Source: Micromonospora profundi (GTDB lineage Bacteria; Actinomycetota; Actinomycetes; Mycobacteriales; Micromonosporaceae). Taken from it: a stretch of DNA of 64,000 nucleotides. Of the stretch, positions 8,342-17,111 are shown piece after piece (within the stretch, counting starts at the first letter, position 1; each line of letters starts with the position of its first letter). Both the position numbers and the translations under genes were made by a program. Under the pieces are notes generated by a model. The model was not told the origin of the DNA and searched no databases. It saw nothing but the letters and a program-made list of their open reading frames with translations. The DNA lies in the NCBI RefSeq assembly GCF_011927785.1, contig NZ_JAATJK010000001.1, forward strand, positions 6,109,001 through 6,173,000, in the 5' to 3' direction.

Positions 8342-8662
8342 CGTTCCTCCTGCGTCTTGTGTCCGGGTGACGGTAACACAGAGCGCAGTCGAGAACGCGA
8401 GCCGACTCTTCCAATGCCTCTAACTCGTGCGCCATGCATGACGTATTGGTGTCGTCAAACGTTCTCTATGCTACAAACCAAAGTGCTCTTTTGCTCCCAT
8501 ATCTGGACAAACAGCCACCTTGAGCCGCGCGGTTTCGTGTCCGTGGTCACTTAGTGCTCGGCGTGTCGCGCCGGACGTCTAGAAATCTCCGTCACCGCGT
8601 TGAACACTTCTATTGCTCGGGGGAGCTTCCCGGTGGGCGATCGTGCTTGCCTACGACGCGGC

Positions 8663-8690
8663 AACGGGTTGGCTAACGGGTTGGCCAACC
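8663..8690. repeat. Short direct repeat near the right attachment site
   Basis: AACGGGTTGG occurs twice (8663-8672 and 8675-8684), the second copy ending in the palindrome GGTTGGCCAACC (8679-8690). It lies about 150 bp inside the attachment site. That fits an integrase or excisionase arm site, but there is no other proof. The rest of the gene-free stretch 8342-8840 shows nothing else I can support. Confidence 0.4.
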
Positions 8691-8843
8691 TCATGCTCGT
8701 CCGGCAGGCATCCCTCCCGGTCGTGGTGGTCAGGCTGGCTCGGGCGCACGCGACGTCAGCGGCAGCAGAGCGCGGCGCGGCAAATGAGCGGCATCCTGCC
8801 GCGTAACGTTCCTGTTCTCGCTGGTCAGCGACGTGCTAGAGGT

Positions 8844-8903
8844 GGTCTTGAAAACCGGTAAGGCAGCGATGTCTTCGTGGGTTCGAATCCCACACCCTCC
8901 GCC
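8844..8903 (+). other. attR: 3' half of tRNA-Ser(UGA) left by AICE integration
   Basis: The sequence reads as a serine tRNA from the anticodon loop onward: CTTGAAA loop with UGA anticodon, ACCGG stem, long variable arm, T arm GTGGG-TTCGAAT-CCCAC and acceptor ACCCTCC plus G. No matching 5' half (an acceptor such as GGAGGGT and a D arm) precedes it, so this is not a complete tRNA. AICE integrases recombine within tRNA 3' ends and restore the tRNA at the other end. The intact tRNA-Ser and the integrase gene should therefore lie left of the window. Confidence 0.82.
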
Positions 8904-8940
8904 TTCGGAAGCCATGCGCCTCTAACCGCGTAGATGCCGG

Positions 8941-9444
8941 TCAGGGGCGTTTCCAACCGGTGCGCGTGAACGACTCAAGGACCTTCTTGCGCTGCGACTG
9001 TGACAGGACCCCGGCGAAAGGTGAGTTCTGTCGTAGCTCCACAGCTTCCGGATCATCCGAGGTCAGCTTCTTGAGAACGGCTCCGACGCCCTCTTCGATC
9101 GTGATTTCCCAGCGCTTCAGCCACACCTCGGTCATGGTGTCCCGGTGTTGCCGGAGGAGCCGATCGAGATTTTCCCTGGCCTTGCCCAGTACCGCGTCCG
9201 GGTCGGTAACCAAATTGCCCGCCACCGCCTGGTGCAGCCACAGTGACTTGAGTTGATCGCGAGTCAGCTCAGGCTTGGGGCGCAGCATCGCCTCAACCTG
9301 GCTGCGCTCAATCCTCCGATGCATGCCGACCTTCACGAACGGCAGGTCTCCACGCTCGCAGAGGTTGACCACCTGCTGGCGCGACGACCCCAGCAGCTTC
9401 GCAGCCTGGCCCGTGGTCAGCAGGTCTCCACCCGTCGTCACCAT
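8941..9444 (-). CDS. Excisionase/MerR-type HTH protein, probable orphan antitoxin
   Basis: 167 residues. Residues about 8-55 are a MerR/excisionase-type helix-turn-helix (LLTTGQAAKLLGSSRQQVV, then GDLPFVKVGMHRRI). The rest is helical and ends with ELRQNSPFAGVLSQSQRK. This layout matches actinobacterial DNA-binding antitoxins that are usually followed by a toxin gene. Here the downstream side runs into the attachment site at 8903, so no partner is present. It lies outside the element and may be a remnant of an older insertion at this tRNA locus. Confidence 0.65.
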   Translation of the reverse strand: MVTTGGDLLTTGQAAKLLGSSRQQVVNLCERGDLPFVKVGMHRRIERSQVEAMLRPKPELTRDQLKSLWLHQAVAGNLVTDPDAVLGKARENLDRLLRQHRDTMTEVWLKRWEITIEEGVGAVLKKLTSDDPEAVELRQNSPFAGVLSQSQRKKVLESFTRTGWKRP

Positions 9445-9491
9445 AGATGAAGCATGTGCCGCAAACGCTAAAAACGCAACTCGTTGGACCG

Positions 9492-9647
9492 CTACTCGGG
9501 TGGGTCGGCGGGCGGCTGGTGCTTCCGGATCGTCTCGTCGGCCAGTCGTTCGACAGCGCGACGACGCTCCTCGGCGAGCGACCGCTCGTCCGGCTTGCGG
9601 AGCGCGGTGACGACGGCGATCAGGAAATCACGCCATATTGATGCCAT
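9492..9647 (-). CDS. Small charged protein, 51 aa
   Basis: Frame from ATG 9647, beginning MASIWRDFLIAVVTAL and followed by KPDERSLAEERRRAVERLAD. It has one short hydrophobic helix and a strongly charged amphipathic helix. It sits 47 bp upstream of the HTH gene in the same direction, so the two may be co-transcribed. Family unknown. It is short enough to be fortuitous. Confidence 0.4.
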   Translation of the reverse strand: MASIWRDFLIAVVTALRKPDERSLAEERRRAVERLADETIRKHQPPADPPE

Positions 9648-9789
9648 AAGGTATCCCTGTGGAACATTGTGGCGGCAACAGTATTTTCCCTCACTAGTTC
9701 TGTGGCCGGCAGGGCCCATCCGGTCGTCGGCAGCCGCCGAACGGGGTATGAAGGGGCAGGAACTGCCCGCACCGGAAGGACGCGTCCTG

Positions 9790-10332
9790 ATGACCCTGGA
9801 ACGACCGATCGCCCCGGACCCGTACGAGCTGCTGCCGACGGTGCCCTCGTTCACGCTGACCAGTGACGACGTGCAAAACGGCGAGCCGATGGACGCCCGG
9901 CACGCGCACGGCAGCACGGGGGGTGACAACGTCTCTCCGCAGCTGACCTGGTCGGATTTCCCCGCCGAAACCAAGAGCTTCGCGGTGACCTGTTACGACC
10001 CGGACGCGCCGACCGGCAGCGGTTTCTGGCACTGGGTGCTGGTGAACGTACCGGTCGACGTGACGCAGCTGCCCAGCGGCGCAGGCGGCGCGGCGGGCAC
10101 CGACCTCGGCGGGGCGTTCTCCGTCCGTAACGACTACGGCGAGCAGGGCTACGGCGGTGCGGCGCCACCGCCCGGTGACCGCCCGCATCGATACGTCTTC
10201 GCAGTGCACGCCGTGGACGTGGACCGGCTCGATCTGACCCCGGATGCCAGCCCGGCCTACGTCGGCTTCAACCTGACCTTCCACACCCTGGCCCGAGCGG
10301 TGATCCGCCCGACGTACCAGGTCAAGGAGTAA
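9790..10332 (+). CDS. YbhB/YbcL (PEBP, Raf-kinase-inhibitor-like) family protein
   Basis: 180 residues from ATG 9790. PEBP fold signatures are clear: SPQLTWSDFPAETKSFAVTC, YDPDAPTGSGFWHWVLVNVP and the phosphate-pocket region PPPGDRPHRYVFAVHAVD. Bacterial members are small soluble proteins of uncertain role, with possible ligand binding or protease inhibition. It stands alone. The ends of neighbouring genes give no functional link. Confidence 0.9.
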   Translation: MTLERPIAPDPYELLPTVPSFTLTSDDVQNGEPMDARHAHGSTGGDNVSPQLTWSDFPAETKSFAVTCYDPDAPTGSGFWHWVLVNVPVDVTQLPSGAGGAAGTDLGGAFSVRNDYGEQGYGGAAPPPGDRPHRYVFAVHAVDVDRLDLTPDASPAYVGFNLTFHTLARAVIRPTYQVKE

Positions 10333-10449
10333 CCCCAGCCCACCTCCCCCGCGATCTTGCAGTTCCTGTCTCGGCATCCCTGGTGTAAGACGCGCAGGGG
10401 CGACCGAAGTTCAAGATCGCGGGGCGGGGCGGGGCCCCGGGGTGCGGGG

Positions 10450-11160
10450 TTAGGCGGGGACTCGGGCTACGGCGAAGACGGACTGGCCGAACGGGGGGCG
10501 GACCAGTTGTTCGGCTGCCTTTGTCGCGGGGAGCACGAGGGTGTCGTACACCTTGACCATCGGGCCTTCCTTCGGCATCAGGCGGAAGACCTTCGTGGCC
10601 ATGAAGTAGCCGATCAAGCCGAGCGCGTTGGCGTAGTGGATCTTCTCGATGGTCAGGCCGGCGTCGGTCATCGCCGCTCCGAGGGTCTTCTTCGTGTACC
10701 GCCGGACGTGCCCGGTGGCGACGTCGGCAGGGCTCATCGCGAACTGGAAGGCCGGCACGATGATGATCACGGCACCGCCGGGGCGGACCAGGTCGCGCAT
10801 GCTGCGCAGCGCGCCCACGTGGTCATCGATGTGCTCAAGGACGTTGTACGAGACGGCGGCGCTGTAGTCGCCCCGCTCGTGGTGCGGCAGCAGCATCTGC
10901 CGGACGTCGATGCCCGGCTGGGCGGCGAGCCGCTCCTTGAGCTGCACCAACCGGTCGGGGTCGGCCTCGGTGGCGGTGAACCGGGGTAGCAGCTGCGACC
11001 ACTCCAGCGCGTAGTCGCCGAGACCGCTGCCGATCTCGATCGGGTTGTCACCGAGGTACGGCACCGCCAGTTCGACGAACCAGCGGCGGTGGTTGACGGC
11101 CGTCGCCAGACCCTCCAGCACCTCGGACTGGACGCGCTGGTCCCCAGTGATTTCTGCCAT
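10450..11160 (-). CDS. Class I SAM-dependent methyltransferase
   Basis: 236 residues from ATG 11160. It has SAM motif I (IEIGSGLGDYALEW), an acidic second strand (TATEADPDRL), motif III-like AAVSYNVLEHIDDH and GGAVIIIVPAF, and the C-terminal RYTKKTLGAAMTDAGL typical of UbiE/TylF-like methyltransferases. The substrate is unknown. It diverges from the membrane protein gene at 11373, a pairing often seen in cell-envelope glycan or lipid modules. That role is an inference. Confidence 0.85.
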   Translation of the reverse strand: MAEITGDQRVQSEVLEGLATAVNHRRWFVELAVPYLGDNPIEIGSGLGDYALEWSQLLPRFTATEADPDRLVQLKERLAAQPGIDVRQMLLPHHERGDYSAAVSYNVLEHIDDHVGALRSMRDLVRPGGAVIIIVPAFQFAMSPADVATGHVRRYTKKTLGAAMTDAGLTIEKIHYANALGLIGYFMATKVFRLMPKEGPMVKVYDTLVLPATKAAEQLVRPPFGQSVFAVARVPA

Positions 11161-11372
11161 GCGTCGATTCCTCACGATATGAACTCGACCCGTGCCTGAA
11201 CCGACAGAGTGAATCATCCGCTTGGATGGCAGAAGAATCGGGGCAGCATTGTGGCCGAATTGCGGTCGGGGGGTGGGCACGTGATCGGCGGTCGGCGAAC
11301 CCGGCACATAGTACGGCAGTACCCCGAAACATGTCACGGCAGAGCCATACGCTGACTACCCTATGAATTGCG

Positions 11373-13223
11373 ATGACTACTCCCGAACCGGACGCGCCGA
11401 GCGCCGGCCCGGCCACTGCGCCCAGTGACGGGCCGGTCACTGTGCTGCCTGTGGAGGGAGTCGGCGGGGACGGGTTGCGCCGCAACGGGAAGTGGGTCGA
11501 TCTGGCCGCCGTGGTGAGCTTCGTGGCGCTCGCCTTTTGGGTCACTTGCCGCCTCTGGTTGAACCCGGGCAGTGGGGTACGCGACAACCGCACTGACCAG
11601 TCGCAGTTCGAATGGATGTTGGCGCACGGTACGCGGGTCGTCACACGCTTCGTGTATCCATTTCATTCCGATCAGATGAACGTGCCTGACGGCGTCAACC
11701 TCATGGCCAATACGTCCGTATTATCCATTTCGCTGCCAATGACGCCCGTCACACTGCTGTTCGGCCCGCGCGCGGCATTCCTGCTCTTTCTCACGCTGGG
11801 GATGATCGCCACCGCCGTCTCCTGGTACTTCCTGCTCTCCCGCGTCCTCATCGGCGCTCGCGGGCCGTCCTGGCTGGGCGCGGGCTTCTGCGCGTTCGCG
11901 CCGGCCATGGTGTCGCACGCCAACGCGCACCCGAACATCGTGTCGCAGTACGTCGTTCCCTTGATCATCTGGCGGACGCTGCGGCTCGCCGAGCCCGGCC
12001 GATGGCTACGCAACGGGGTGCTGCTCGCGCTGGTGATCGTCTGGCAGGCGTTCCTCAACCTGGAGATCCTCCTGATGACCGCGATCGGCCTGGGCGTTGT
12101 CGTCGTCGCGCTCGCCATCGCTCGCCCACCTCTGCGGTCGCGCGCCCGGCCGTTCCTCGCCGGCCTGGCCGTTGCCGCCGGGGTCGCCGCCGTGCTGCTG
12201 GCGTACCCGCTGTACGTGCAGTTCTTCGGCCCGGGCGCGTACTCCGGGCTGTCCAGCCTGATCCGCGGCTACTCCAGCGACCTCGCCTCGTTCGTCGCGT
12301 ACGCCCGGGAGTCGCTTGCCGGCAGCCCGCGCACCGCCGGAAACCTCGCCAAGAACCCGACCGAGGAGAACAGCTTCTTCGGCTGGTCCCTGCTGGTGCT
12401 GGTGGTCGCACTGGTCTGGTGGCTGCGGCGCTCGGTGGTGGTGCTCGCGCTGGCCGGGCTCGCCCTGCTCTTCGCGGTGCTCTCGCTCGGCCGGGAGGTC
12501 CGTTTCGCCGGTCGGGGCACCGGCGTGCCCGGGCCGTGGGCAGCCTTGGAGAACCTGCCGATCCTGCACTCGGTGGTGCCGACCCGCTGGGCGTTGGCCA
12601 TAACCCCGATCATCGGGGTGCTGCTCGCCTACGGCGCCGAGCGCGTACGCGAGATGGCTGCCGCACACCCGACGGCCCGGCGGCAGATCCGCTTCGCCAC
12701 CGCCACAGTGCTGACGATGGCCCTGCTGCCGATCCTGCCCACCCCGCTGCCCGTTGTCCGTCTCGACCCGGTCCCCACATTCGTGACGAGCGGAGCCTGG
12801 CGCCCCTACGTGGCCGGCGGGCGCAGTGTGGTGACCCTGCCGCTGCCGGACACCACCTATGCGGAGCCGCTGCGCTGGTCGGCGGTGACCCGGCTGGACA
12901 TGCCGCTGGCCCGGGGCTACTTCCTCGGCCCGGACACCCGCCCGAGCGCGGATCCGCCGAAGGTCGCGCTGTTCGGCGCGCCGCCCCGCCCCACCAGTAG
13001 CTTCTTCTCCACCATCAGGCGTACCGGTGCGGTGCCGCCGATCACCCCGCAGAGTCGTGTGGACGCGGTCGACGACCTGCGCTACTGGCGGGCCGGCGCG
13101 GTAATCCTCGGCCCGCAGGAGCACGAGGACGCGCTGCGTCGGGGGATGACCGAGCTGACCGGGATCCAGCCGGTCTTCACCGGTGGCGTGTGGGTGTGGG
13201 ACGTCCGGCCGTTGACCGACTGA
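11373..13223 (+). CDS. Polytopic membrane protein, GT-C-like glycosyltransferase
   Basis: 616 residues with about ten hydrophobic segments between residues 30 and 445 and a C-terminal extracytoplasmic domain. The first periplasmic loop carries an acidic motif (RDNRTDQSQFEWML) as in GT-C enzymes that use polyprenyl-phosphate sugars, and PVLHS-like VPTRWAL in a later loop. I assign it as a probable lipid-linked sugar transferase. The donor and acceptor cannot be told. The ATG lies 212 bp from the divergent methyltransferase start. Confidence 0.7.
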   Translation: MTTPEPDAPSAGPATAPSDGPVTVLPVEGVGGDGLRRNGKWVDLAAVVSFVALAFWVTCRLWLNPGSGVRDNRTDQSQFEWMLAHGTRVVTRFVYPFHSDQMNVPDGVNLMANTSVLSISLPMTPVTLLFGPRAAFLLFLTLGMIATAVSWYFLLSRVLIGARGPSWLGAGFCAFAPAMVSHANAHPNIVSQYVVPLIIWRTLRLAEPGRWLRNGVLLALVIVWQAFLNLEILLMTAIGLGVVVVALAIARPPLRSRARPFLAGLAVAAGVAAVLLAYPLYVQFFGPGAYSGLSSLIRGYSSDLASFVAYARESLAGSPRTAGNLAKNPTEENSFFGWSLLVLVVALVWWLRRSVVVLALAGLALLFAVLSLGREVRFAGRGTGVPGPWAALENLPILHSVVPTRWALAITPIIGVLLAYGAERVREMAAAHPTARRQIRFATATVLTMALLPILPTPLPVVRLDPVPTFVTSGAWRPYVAGGRSVVTLPLPDTTYAEPLRWSAVTRLDMPLARGYFLGPDTRPSADPPKVALFGAPPRPTSSFFSTIRRTGAVPPITPQSRVDAVDDLRYWRAGAVILGPQEHEDALRRGMTELTGIQPVFTGGVWVWDVRPLTD

Positions 13224-13253
13224 GCGGGGTTCAGGCCTGGAGTACCAGCGCGT

Positions 13254-14021
13254 TCACGGCTGGCGGACGCAGCAGCCCTGGCAGACCTTCGGGCTGGGCA
13301 GCGTGAAGGCGAGGCAGCAGGTGCGCCGCTGCACTGTCGGCTCGCCGGCCGGGCCGGGCACCAGCTCGACCAGGTCCGCCAGATCGAGTGCCCCGAGCAC
13401 CGAGTCGATGTTCTGCACCGTCGGGCCGGGCAGGGCGTCGGCGGCCCGAAGGAGGCCGTGCGCGATGCCGGAGGCGACCGAACCGAGCAGGGTCCGGGTG
13501 CCCACCCGAACCTCGGACTGGATCGCCGTGATCAGCGGCGCCAGGTGCGCGTCGAGCAATGAGGCGCGCAGCTCGCCCAGCAAGGCCGTCTCGTCGGCGA
13601 CGACGCGTACCTGCGGCAGGCCGGCCACCGCCAGTGGGTCGTTGGGCAGCACCGCCACAGTGATGCTGCGACGCAGGCCGAGGGTGATCAGGGGCCGGTG
13701 GTCCTCGAAGTGGATCAGTACGTCGGACGGGTCGAGCAGCGGCACCCGTCGGGCCGAGGCCCAGCCGAGCACGGCCGGCAGCGCCGTCCAGTAGCTGTAG
13801 GACTTCCAGGCCAGCGCGGCGCAGGCGTGCGGGGTGCCGCGCCACCGGACGCCTGCGCCGCGCAGCAACTCCGGCAGTCGGGTGCCGTCGATCAGCGTGG
13901 TGGCGGGTGCCCAGACGAATTCGTCGTCGACAAGCAGGCCGCGGGCGAGCCCAGGGAGGTCGTCGGTGCCGAACATGGCCTGCAGTGTGGCGGTGACGGG
14001 GGCGAGCGGCGTGGCGGTCAT
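13254..14021 (-). CDS. FhuF-like siderophore-iron reductase ([2Fe-2S])
   Basis: The C-terminus carries the FhuF cysteine motif C-C-x10-C-x2-C (CCLAF...KVCQGC), which binds a [2Fe-2S] cluster and reduces ferric siderophores in the cytoplasm. The upstream 230 residues match the family's length and helical character. ATG 14021 is preferred: GAGGCGGG lies just before it. A GTG at 14048 is in frame but has no ribosome site. An iron-box-like palindrome is about 90 bp upstream, so the gene is probably derepressed under iron limitation. The gene is not beside a siderophore cluster here. Confidence 0.85.
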   Translation of the reverse strand: MTATPLAPVTATLQAMFGTDDLPGLARGLLVDDEFVWAPATTLIDGTRLPELLRGAGVRWRGTPHACAALAWKSYSYWTALPAVLGWASARRVPLLDPSDVLIHFEDHRPLITLGLRRSITVAVLPNDPLAVAGLPQVRVVADETALLGELRASLLDAHLAPLITAIQSEVRVGTRTLLGSVASGIAHGLLRAADALPGPTVQNIDSVLGALDLADLVELVPGPAGEPTVQRRTCCLAFTLPSPKVCQGCCVRQP

Positions 14022-14108
14022 GTCCCGCCTCGGCATCACCGCTGTCACCGTGTCATCCCCTGTCCACGTGGCCGAGGAAGACCTCGGCGGACGGCAGTTG
14101 CGTCCTGA

Positions 14109-14127
14109 GCTAAGGCTAGCCTAACCA
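14109..14127 (-). promoter_or_regulatory. IdeR/DmdR (DtxR-family) iron box
   Basis: The core TAAGGCTAGCCTAACC at 14111-14126 is a near-perfect palindrome and matches the DtxR/IdeR consensus TTAGGTTAGCCTAACCTAA at most positions. It lies between the FhuF gene and the divergent XRE-deformylase gene, so it may control the FhuF promoter. Confidence 0.7.
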
Positions 14128-14359
14128 ACCCGGGGTTATAAGGGAAGCCTCACCTCGGTCGGAGGCGGGAGGCCCGGGTCACGTCGGCTCCCAGCACGAG
14201 CGGCGCTCCGCCGTACTACCCGACGCTGCTCCTCGAAAACGCCGACCTCACGCCCGCAGCTCCACGGGTACTTGTCAAGCGGAGTGTCGCCAAGTTGCCA
14301 GATGCGTGTGCGCTTCGCCACAGAACGTGAGAATGATACTCCCGGCCACGAGGACGCCG

Positions 14360-15889
14360 ATGACGACATCCCCCCTCGAACGGGCTGCCGACTCCTTCGC
14401 GGCCGAACTCGCCCGGCAACGGACCGGACGCGGGCTCTCCAAGAAGCAACTCGCCGTCCTCATGGGGTTCGACCCGTCCTACGTGAGCCACGTCGAAGGG
14501 CGCCGGCACCGCCCCACCGAGGACTTCGCCCGCCGGGCCGAAGCCGTCCTGGAGGCCAGCGGCGCGATCTGGCAGCGCTTCCGGGAGTACGACGACCTCC
14601 GGCACGCCCGTACCGGCCACCCGCACCGCGAACCCCCCTCGCCCGGCCAGTGGCTGCCACCCGGCACTGGCCTGATCGTCGAACGGGAGCTGGCAGCCCT
14701 CACCCACACCGACAACGGCTACCGGTGCGTCATTCGCCGCGAGCTGTACAACGCCGGCACCGAGCCGGTCACCCGCTACCTGGCACGCGTGGCGGTCGAC
14801 CGTTACCCGAACGACCCCGGCCGCTCCAACCGGCATCACCGCGAGCACCCCCTCACCTTCGCCGAACTGCAACTCCAGGCTCGCCGGGACGACAACGTCG
14901 GTGACCCCGAGCCGATGCACTGGCGGGCGAAGCACGACCGGGACGCCTTCAAGGAGATCTGGCTGCTGTTCGAGAACGGTGAGCGGCGCTTCCCGCTCTA
15001 CCCCGGCGACCGGGCCACAATCGAGTACGCGTACAGCGTCGGCCAGGAGAAGTGGGGGCCCTGGTTCCAGCGGGCCGTCCGGCTGCCCACCCGTCATCTC
15101 GCCGTACGGCTGGACCTGCCGGCGGCGCTCGACCCACAGGTCTGGGGCGTGGAGACCTCGCTCTCGGCGGAGGAGGGCCCCCTGAGGACGGCGCCGCAGC
15201 GTCGCGACGCGGGCGACCGGGCGCTCTTCGACTGGCAGACCGACGACCCCCCGCTGAACGCCCGCTACCGCATGCAGTGGCGCTTCCGCGCCCGCCCGGA
15301 CACCGACCCGGACGTCGGGCCCAACGGCGCCCGGGTCCGGCCCAGCGACCGGATGCGGGGGATCGGCATCGTGCAACGCGGCGACGACCTGCTGCGCCAG
15401 CGCGTCCGGCAGTTCGACCTGCCCGGCGAGGAACAGGCCGCCCGGGACATCGTCGACCGGCTCACCATGGCGCTTGCCCGCCTCGACGAACTGCATCCGT
15501 TCAGCAAGGGCGTCGGTATCGCCGCCCCGCAACTGGGCATCGGCCGGGCCGCGGCGGCAGTCCGGCCCCCCGACCGGTCGGCGGAGCCGGTCATCCTGCT
15601 CAACCCCCGGGTTGTCGACGCCGACCCGGAAACCGACGAGCAGTACGAGGGGTGCCTCTCCTTCTTCGACCACCGCGGTCTGGTGCCCCGGCCGCTACGC
15701 CTCGACGTGGAACACGCCCAGTGGGACGGCAGCCGGGTCATCACGTCGTTCGAGTTCGGCATGGCCCGGCTCGTCGCCCACGAGATCGACCACTTGGAAG
15801 GTCGGCTCTACGTCGACCGGATGGCGCCCGGCGTGCCGCTGGTGCCGGTCGAGGAATACCGGGAAACCGGGCGTCCCTGGCGGTACTGA
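14360..15889 (+). CDS. XRE-family HTH fused to a C-terminal peptide deformylase
   Basis: 509 residues from ATG 14360 (GAGG 8 nt upstream). Residues about 10-75 are an XRE helix-turn-helix (GLSKKQLAVLMGFDPSYVSH). Residues about 105-330 form a beta-rich domain of unknown function. Residues 350-509 are a complete peptide deformylase with all three metal and catalytic motifs: GVGIAAPQLG at 384-393, EGCLS at 430-434 (Cys432) and HEIDH at 474-478. Deformylases remove the formyl group from new proteins and are normally about 170-200 residues with no DNA-binding domain. This copy is likely accessory and could respond to a formylated peptide or to stress. It is far from any fmt or def operon. Confidence 0.88.
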   Translation: MTTSPLERAADSFAAELARQRTGRGLSKKQLAVLMGFDPSYVSHVEGRRHRPTEDFARRAEAVLEASGAIWQRFREYDDLRHARTGHPHREPPSPGQWLPPGTGLIVERELAALTHTDNGYRCVIRRELYNAGTEPVTRYLARVAVDRYPNDPGRSNRHHREHPLTFAELQLQARRDDNVGDPEPMHWRAKHDRDAFKEIWLLFENGERRFPLYPGDRATIEYAYSVGQEKWGPWFQRAVRLPTRHLAVRLDLPAALDPQVWGVETSLSAEEGPLRTAPQRRDAGDRALFDWQTDDPPLNARYRMQWRFRARPDTDPDVGPNGARVRPSDRMRGIGIVQRGDDLLRQRVRQFDLPGEEQAARDIVDRLTMALARLDELHPFSKGVGIAAPQLGIGRAAAAVRPPDRSAEPVILLNPRVVDADPETDEQYEGCLSFFDHRGLVPRPLRLDVEHAQWDGSRVITSFEFGMARLVAHEIDHLEGRLYVDRMAPGVPLVPVEEYRETGRPWRY

Positions 15890-15936
15890 GCAGGGCGTCC
15901 CGGGCGGTGCTCAGCGGTGCGGTGCGACGACGGGGG

Positions 15937-15976
15937 CCGGGGCGCGTGCCCCAGGGGGCAGGGGCACGCGCCCCGG
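15937..15976. terminator. Bidirectional terminator between convergent genes
   Basis: Perfect 16-bp stem (15937-15952 with 15961-15976) and 8-nt loop, placed between the XRE-deformylase gene and the facing flavohemoprotein gene. Confidence 0.85.
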
Positions 15977-15995
15977 CTATGGGGGGAGGAACGTT

Positions 15996-17111
15996 CTAAA
16001 GGTCGCCGAAGGTGTCGTAGCGAATGTTCGGCGGCGGCACCCCGTCCGCTGCCAGCACCCGCAGCGCGGACCGGACCATCTGCGCCGAACCGGAGACGTA
16101 GCAGTCGTGCGTCGTCCACGGCCCGTACCGGGCCACCACGTCCGGGATGTCACCCACCTCGCCGTCGAAATCCCTGTCGTCGCTGCACGCCGCCGTGACC
16201 GACAACCACGGGTGTACGGCCACCAACTCCTGCAAGCCGGCCAACCCGTACAGGTCAGCCGCCTGCCGTGCGCCGTAGAAGACGTGCACCCACCGCGTCC
16301 GGTTGTAGGTGGCCAACTCCTCCACCAGAGCCTTGATCGGCGCCAGCCCCACCCCGCCGGCAACGCAGAGGATGTCCCGCTCGGACGTGCGGTCCAGCGT
16401 CATCGAACCCATCGGCGCGGCCAGCCGCAGCAGGTGCCCCGGCCGCACCCGGCGGACGAGCGCACCGGACACCCATCCCGCGCCGGGGCTGCGAACGTGG
16501 AACTCCAGCACGTTGTCGTCGTTTGGGGCGTTCGCCACCGAGTAGTTCCGCCACACCCTCGGGTGGAAGCGCGGCAACTCCAGGCTGACGTACTGGCCCG
16601 CCCGCCACGACAGCGGATGCTGCAACGCCCGGCAGGTCAGCACTGCGGTGTCCGGGCCGTACCGCTCGTGGGTCAGCACCTCAGCGTGCCAGAACGGCGG
16701 GTTGCCGTCGTCGGCCGCACCGGCCACCATCTTCGCCGCGATCGCCGCGTACGCGTCCCGCCACGCCTGGTCGTACTCAAGGTTCCAGCCGTCGCCCGCC
16801 GTGCTGCGCAGGGCGTCCAGCAGCGCGACGCCCATCGTCGCGTAGTGCTTGTCGTCGACGTGGTACTTACGGTGGTCCCGGCCCAGCGCCCGCAGGAACT
16901 CGTCGAAGCTCTCCGGGTCGTCCACCGTGTGGATCGCCGTGATGATCGCCTCCAGCAGGCGGTCACCCTGACCGGTCATCTGCACCGGGAAGAGCTGCCG
17001 CAGGGCCGGGTCCAGCAGGAACAGCCGGGCGTAGAAATGGCCGCTCAGCCGCTCCCGGTCCTCCTCGACCAGGGTCCAGCTCTCCTTCAGCAACCGCGCG
17101 ACATTCTCCAC
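15996..17111 (-). CDS. Globin-FAD/NAD reductase flavohemoprotein
   Basis: 371 residues. An N-terminal globin domain (residues 1-135, with proximal His in DHRKYHV and the distal/B-helix region FYARLF) is followed by an FAD-binding domain (HPLSWRAGQYVSLELP and RNYSVANAP) and an NAD(P)H domain (CVAGGVGLAPIKALVEEL, GSAQMV). Such proteins oxidise nitric oxide to nitrate or act as haem reductases. The length is slightly short of Hmp (about 400), and the globin is of the actinobacterial type. It is soluble and cytoplasmic. No NsrR-like site is evident in the 145 bp upstream. Confidence 0.88.
   Translation of the reverse strand: MENVARLLKESWTLVEEDRERLSGHFYARLFLLDPALRQLFPVQMTGQGDRLLEAIITAIHTVDDPESFDEFLRALGRDHRKYHVDDKHYATMGVALLDALRSTAGDGWNLEYDQAWRDAYAAIAAKMVAGAADDGNPPFWHAEVLTHERYGPDTAVLTCRALQHPLSWRAGQYVSLELPRFHPRVWRNYSVANAPNDDNVLEFHVRSPGAGWVSGALVRRVRPGHLLRLAAPMGSMTLDRTSERDILCVAGGVGLAPIKALVEELATYNRTRWVHVFYGARQAADLYGLAGLQELVAVHPWLSVTAACSDDRDFDGEVGDIPDVVARYGPWTTHDCYVSGSAQMVRSALRVLAADGVPPPNIRYDTFGDL

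Noticed and set aside
8730..8915. 61-residue minus-strand ORF across the tRNA-Ser fragment
   Set aside because: It is the antisense reading of a tRNA 3' end (the common GxRTHE-type artefact), not a gene.
14216..15673. 485-residue minus-strand ORF opposite the deformylase fusion
   Set aside because: Antisense shadow with no recognisable motif, while the plus strand has complete deformylase motifs.
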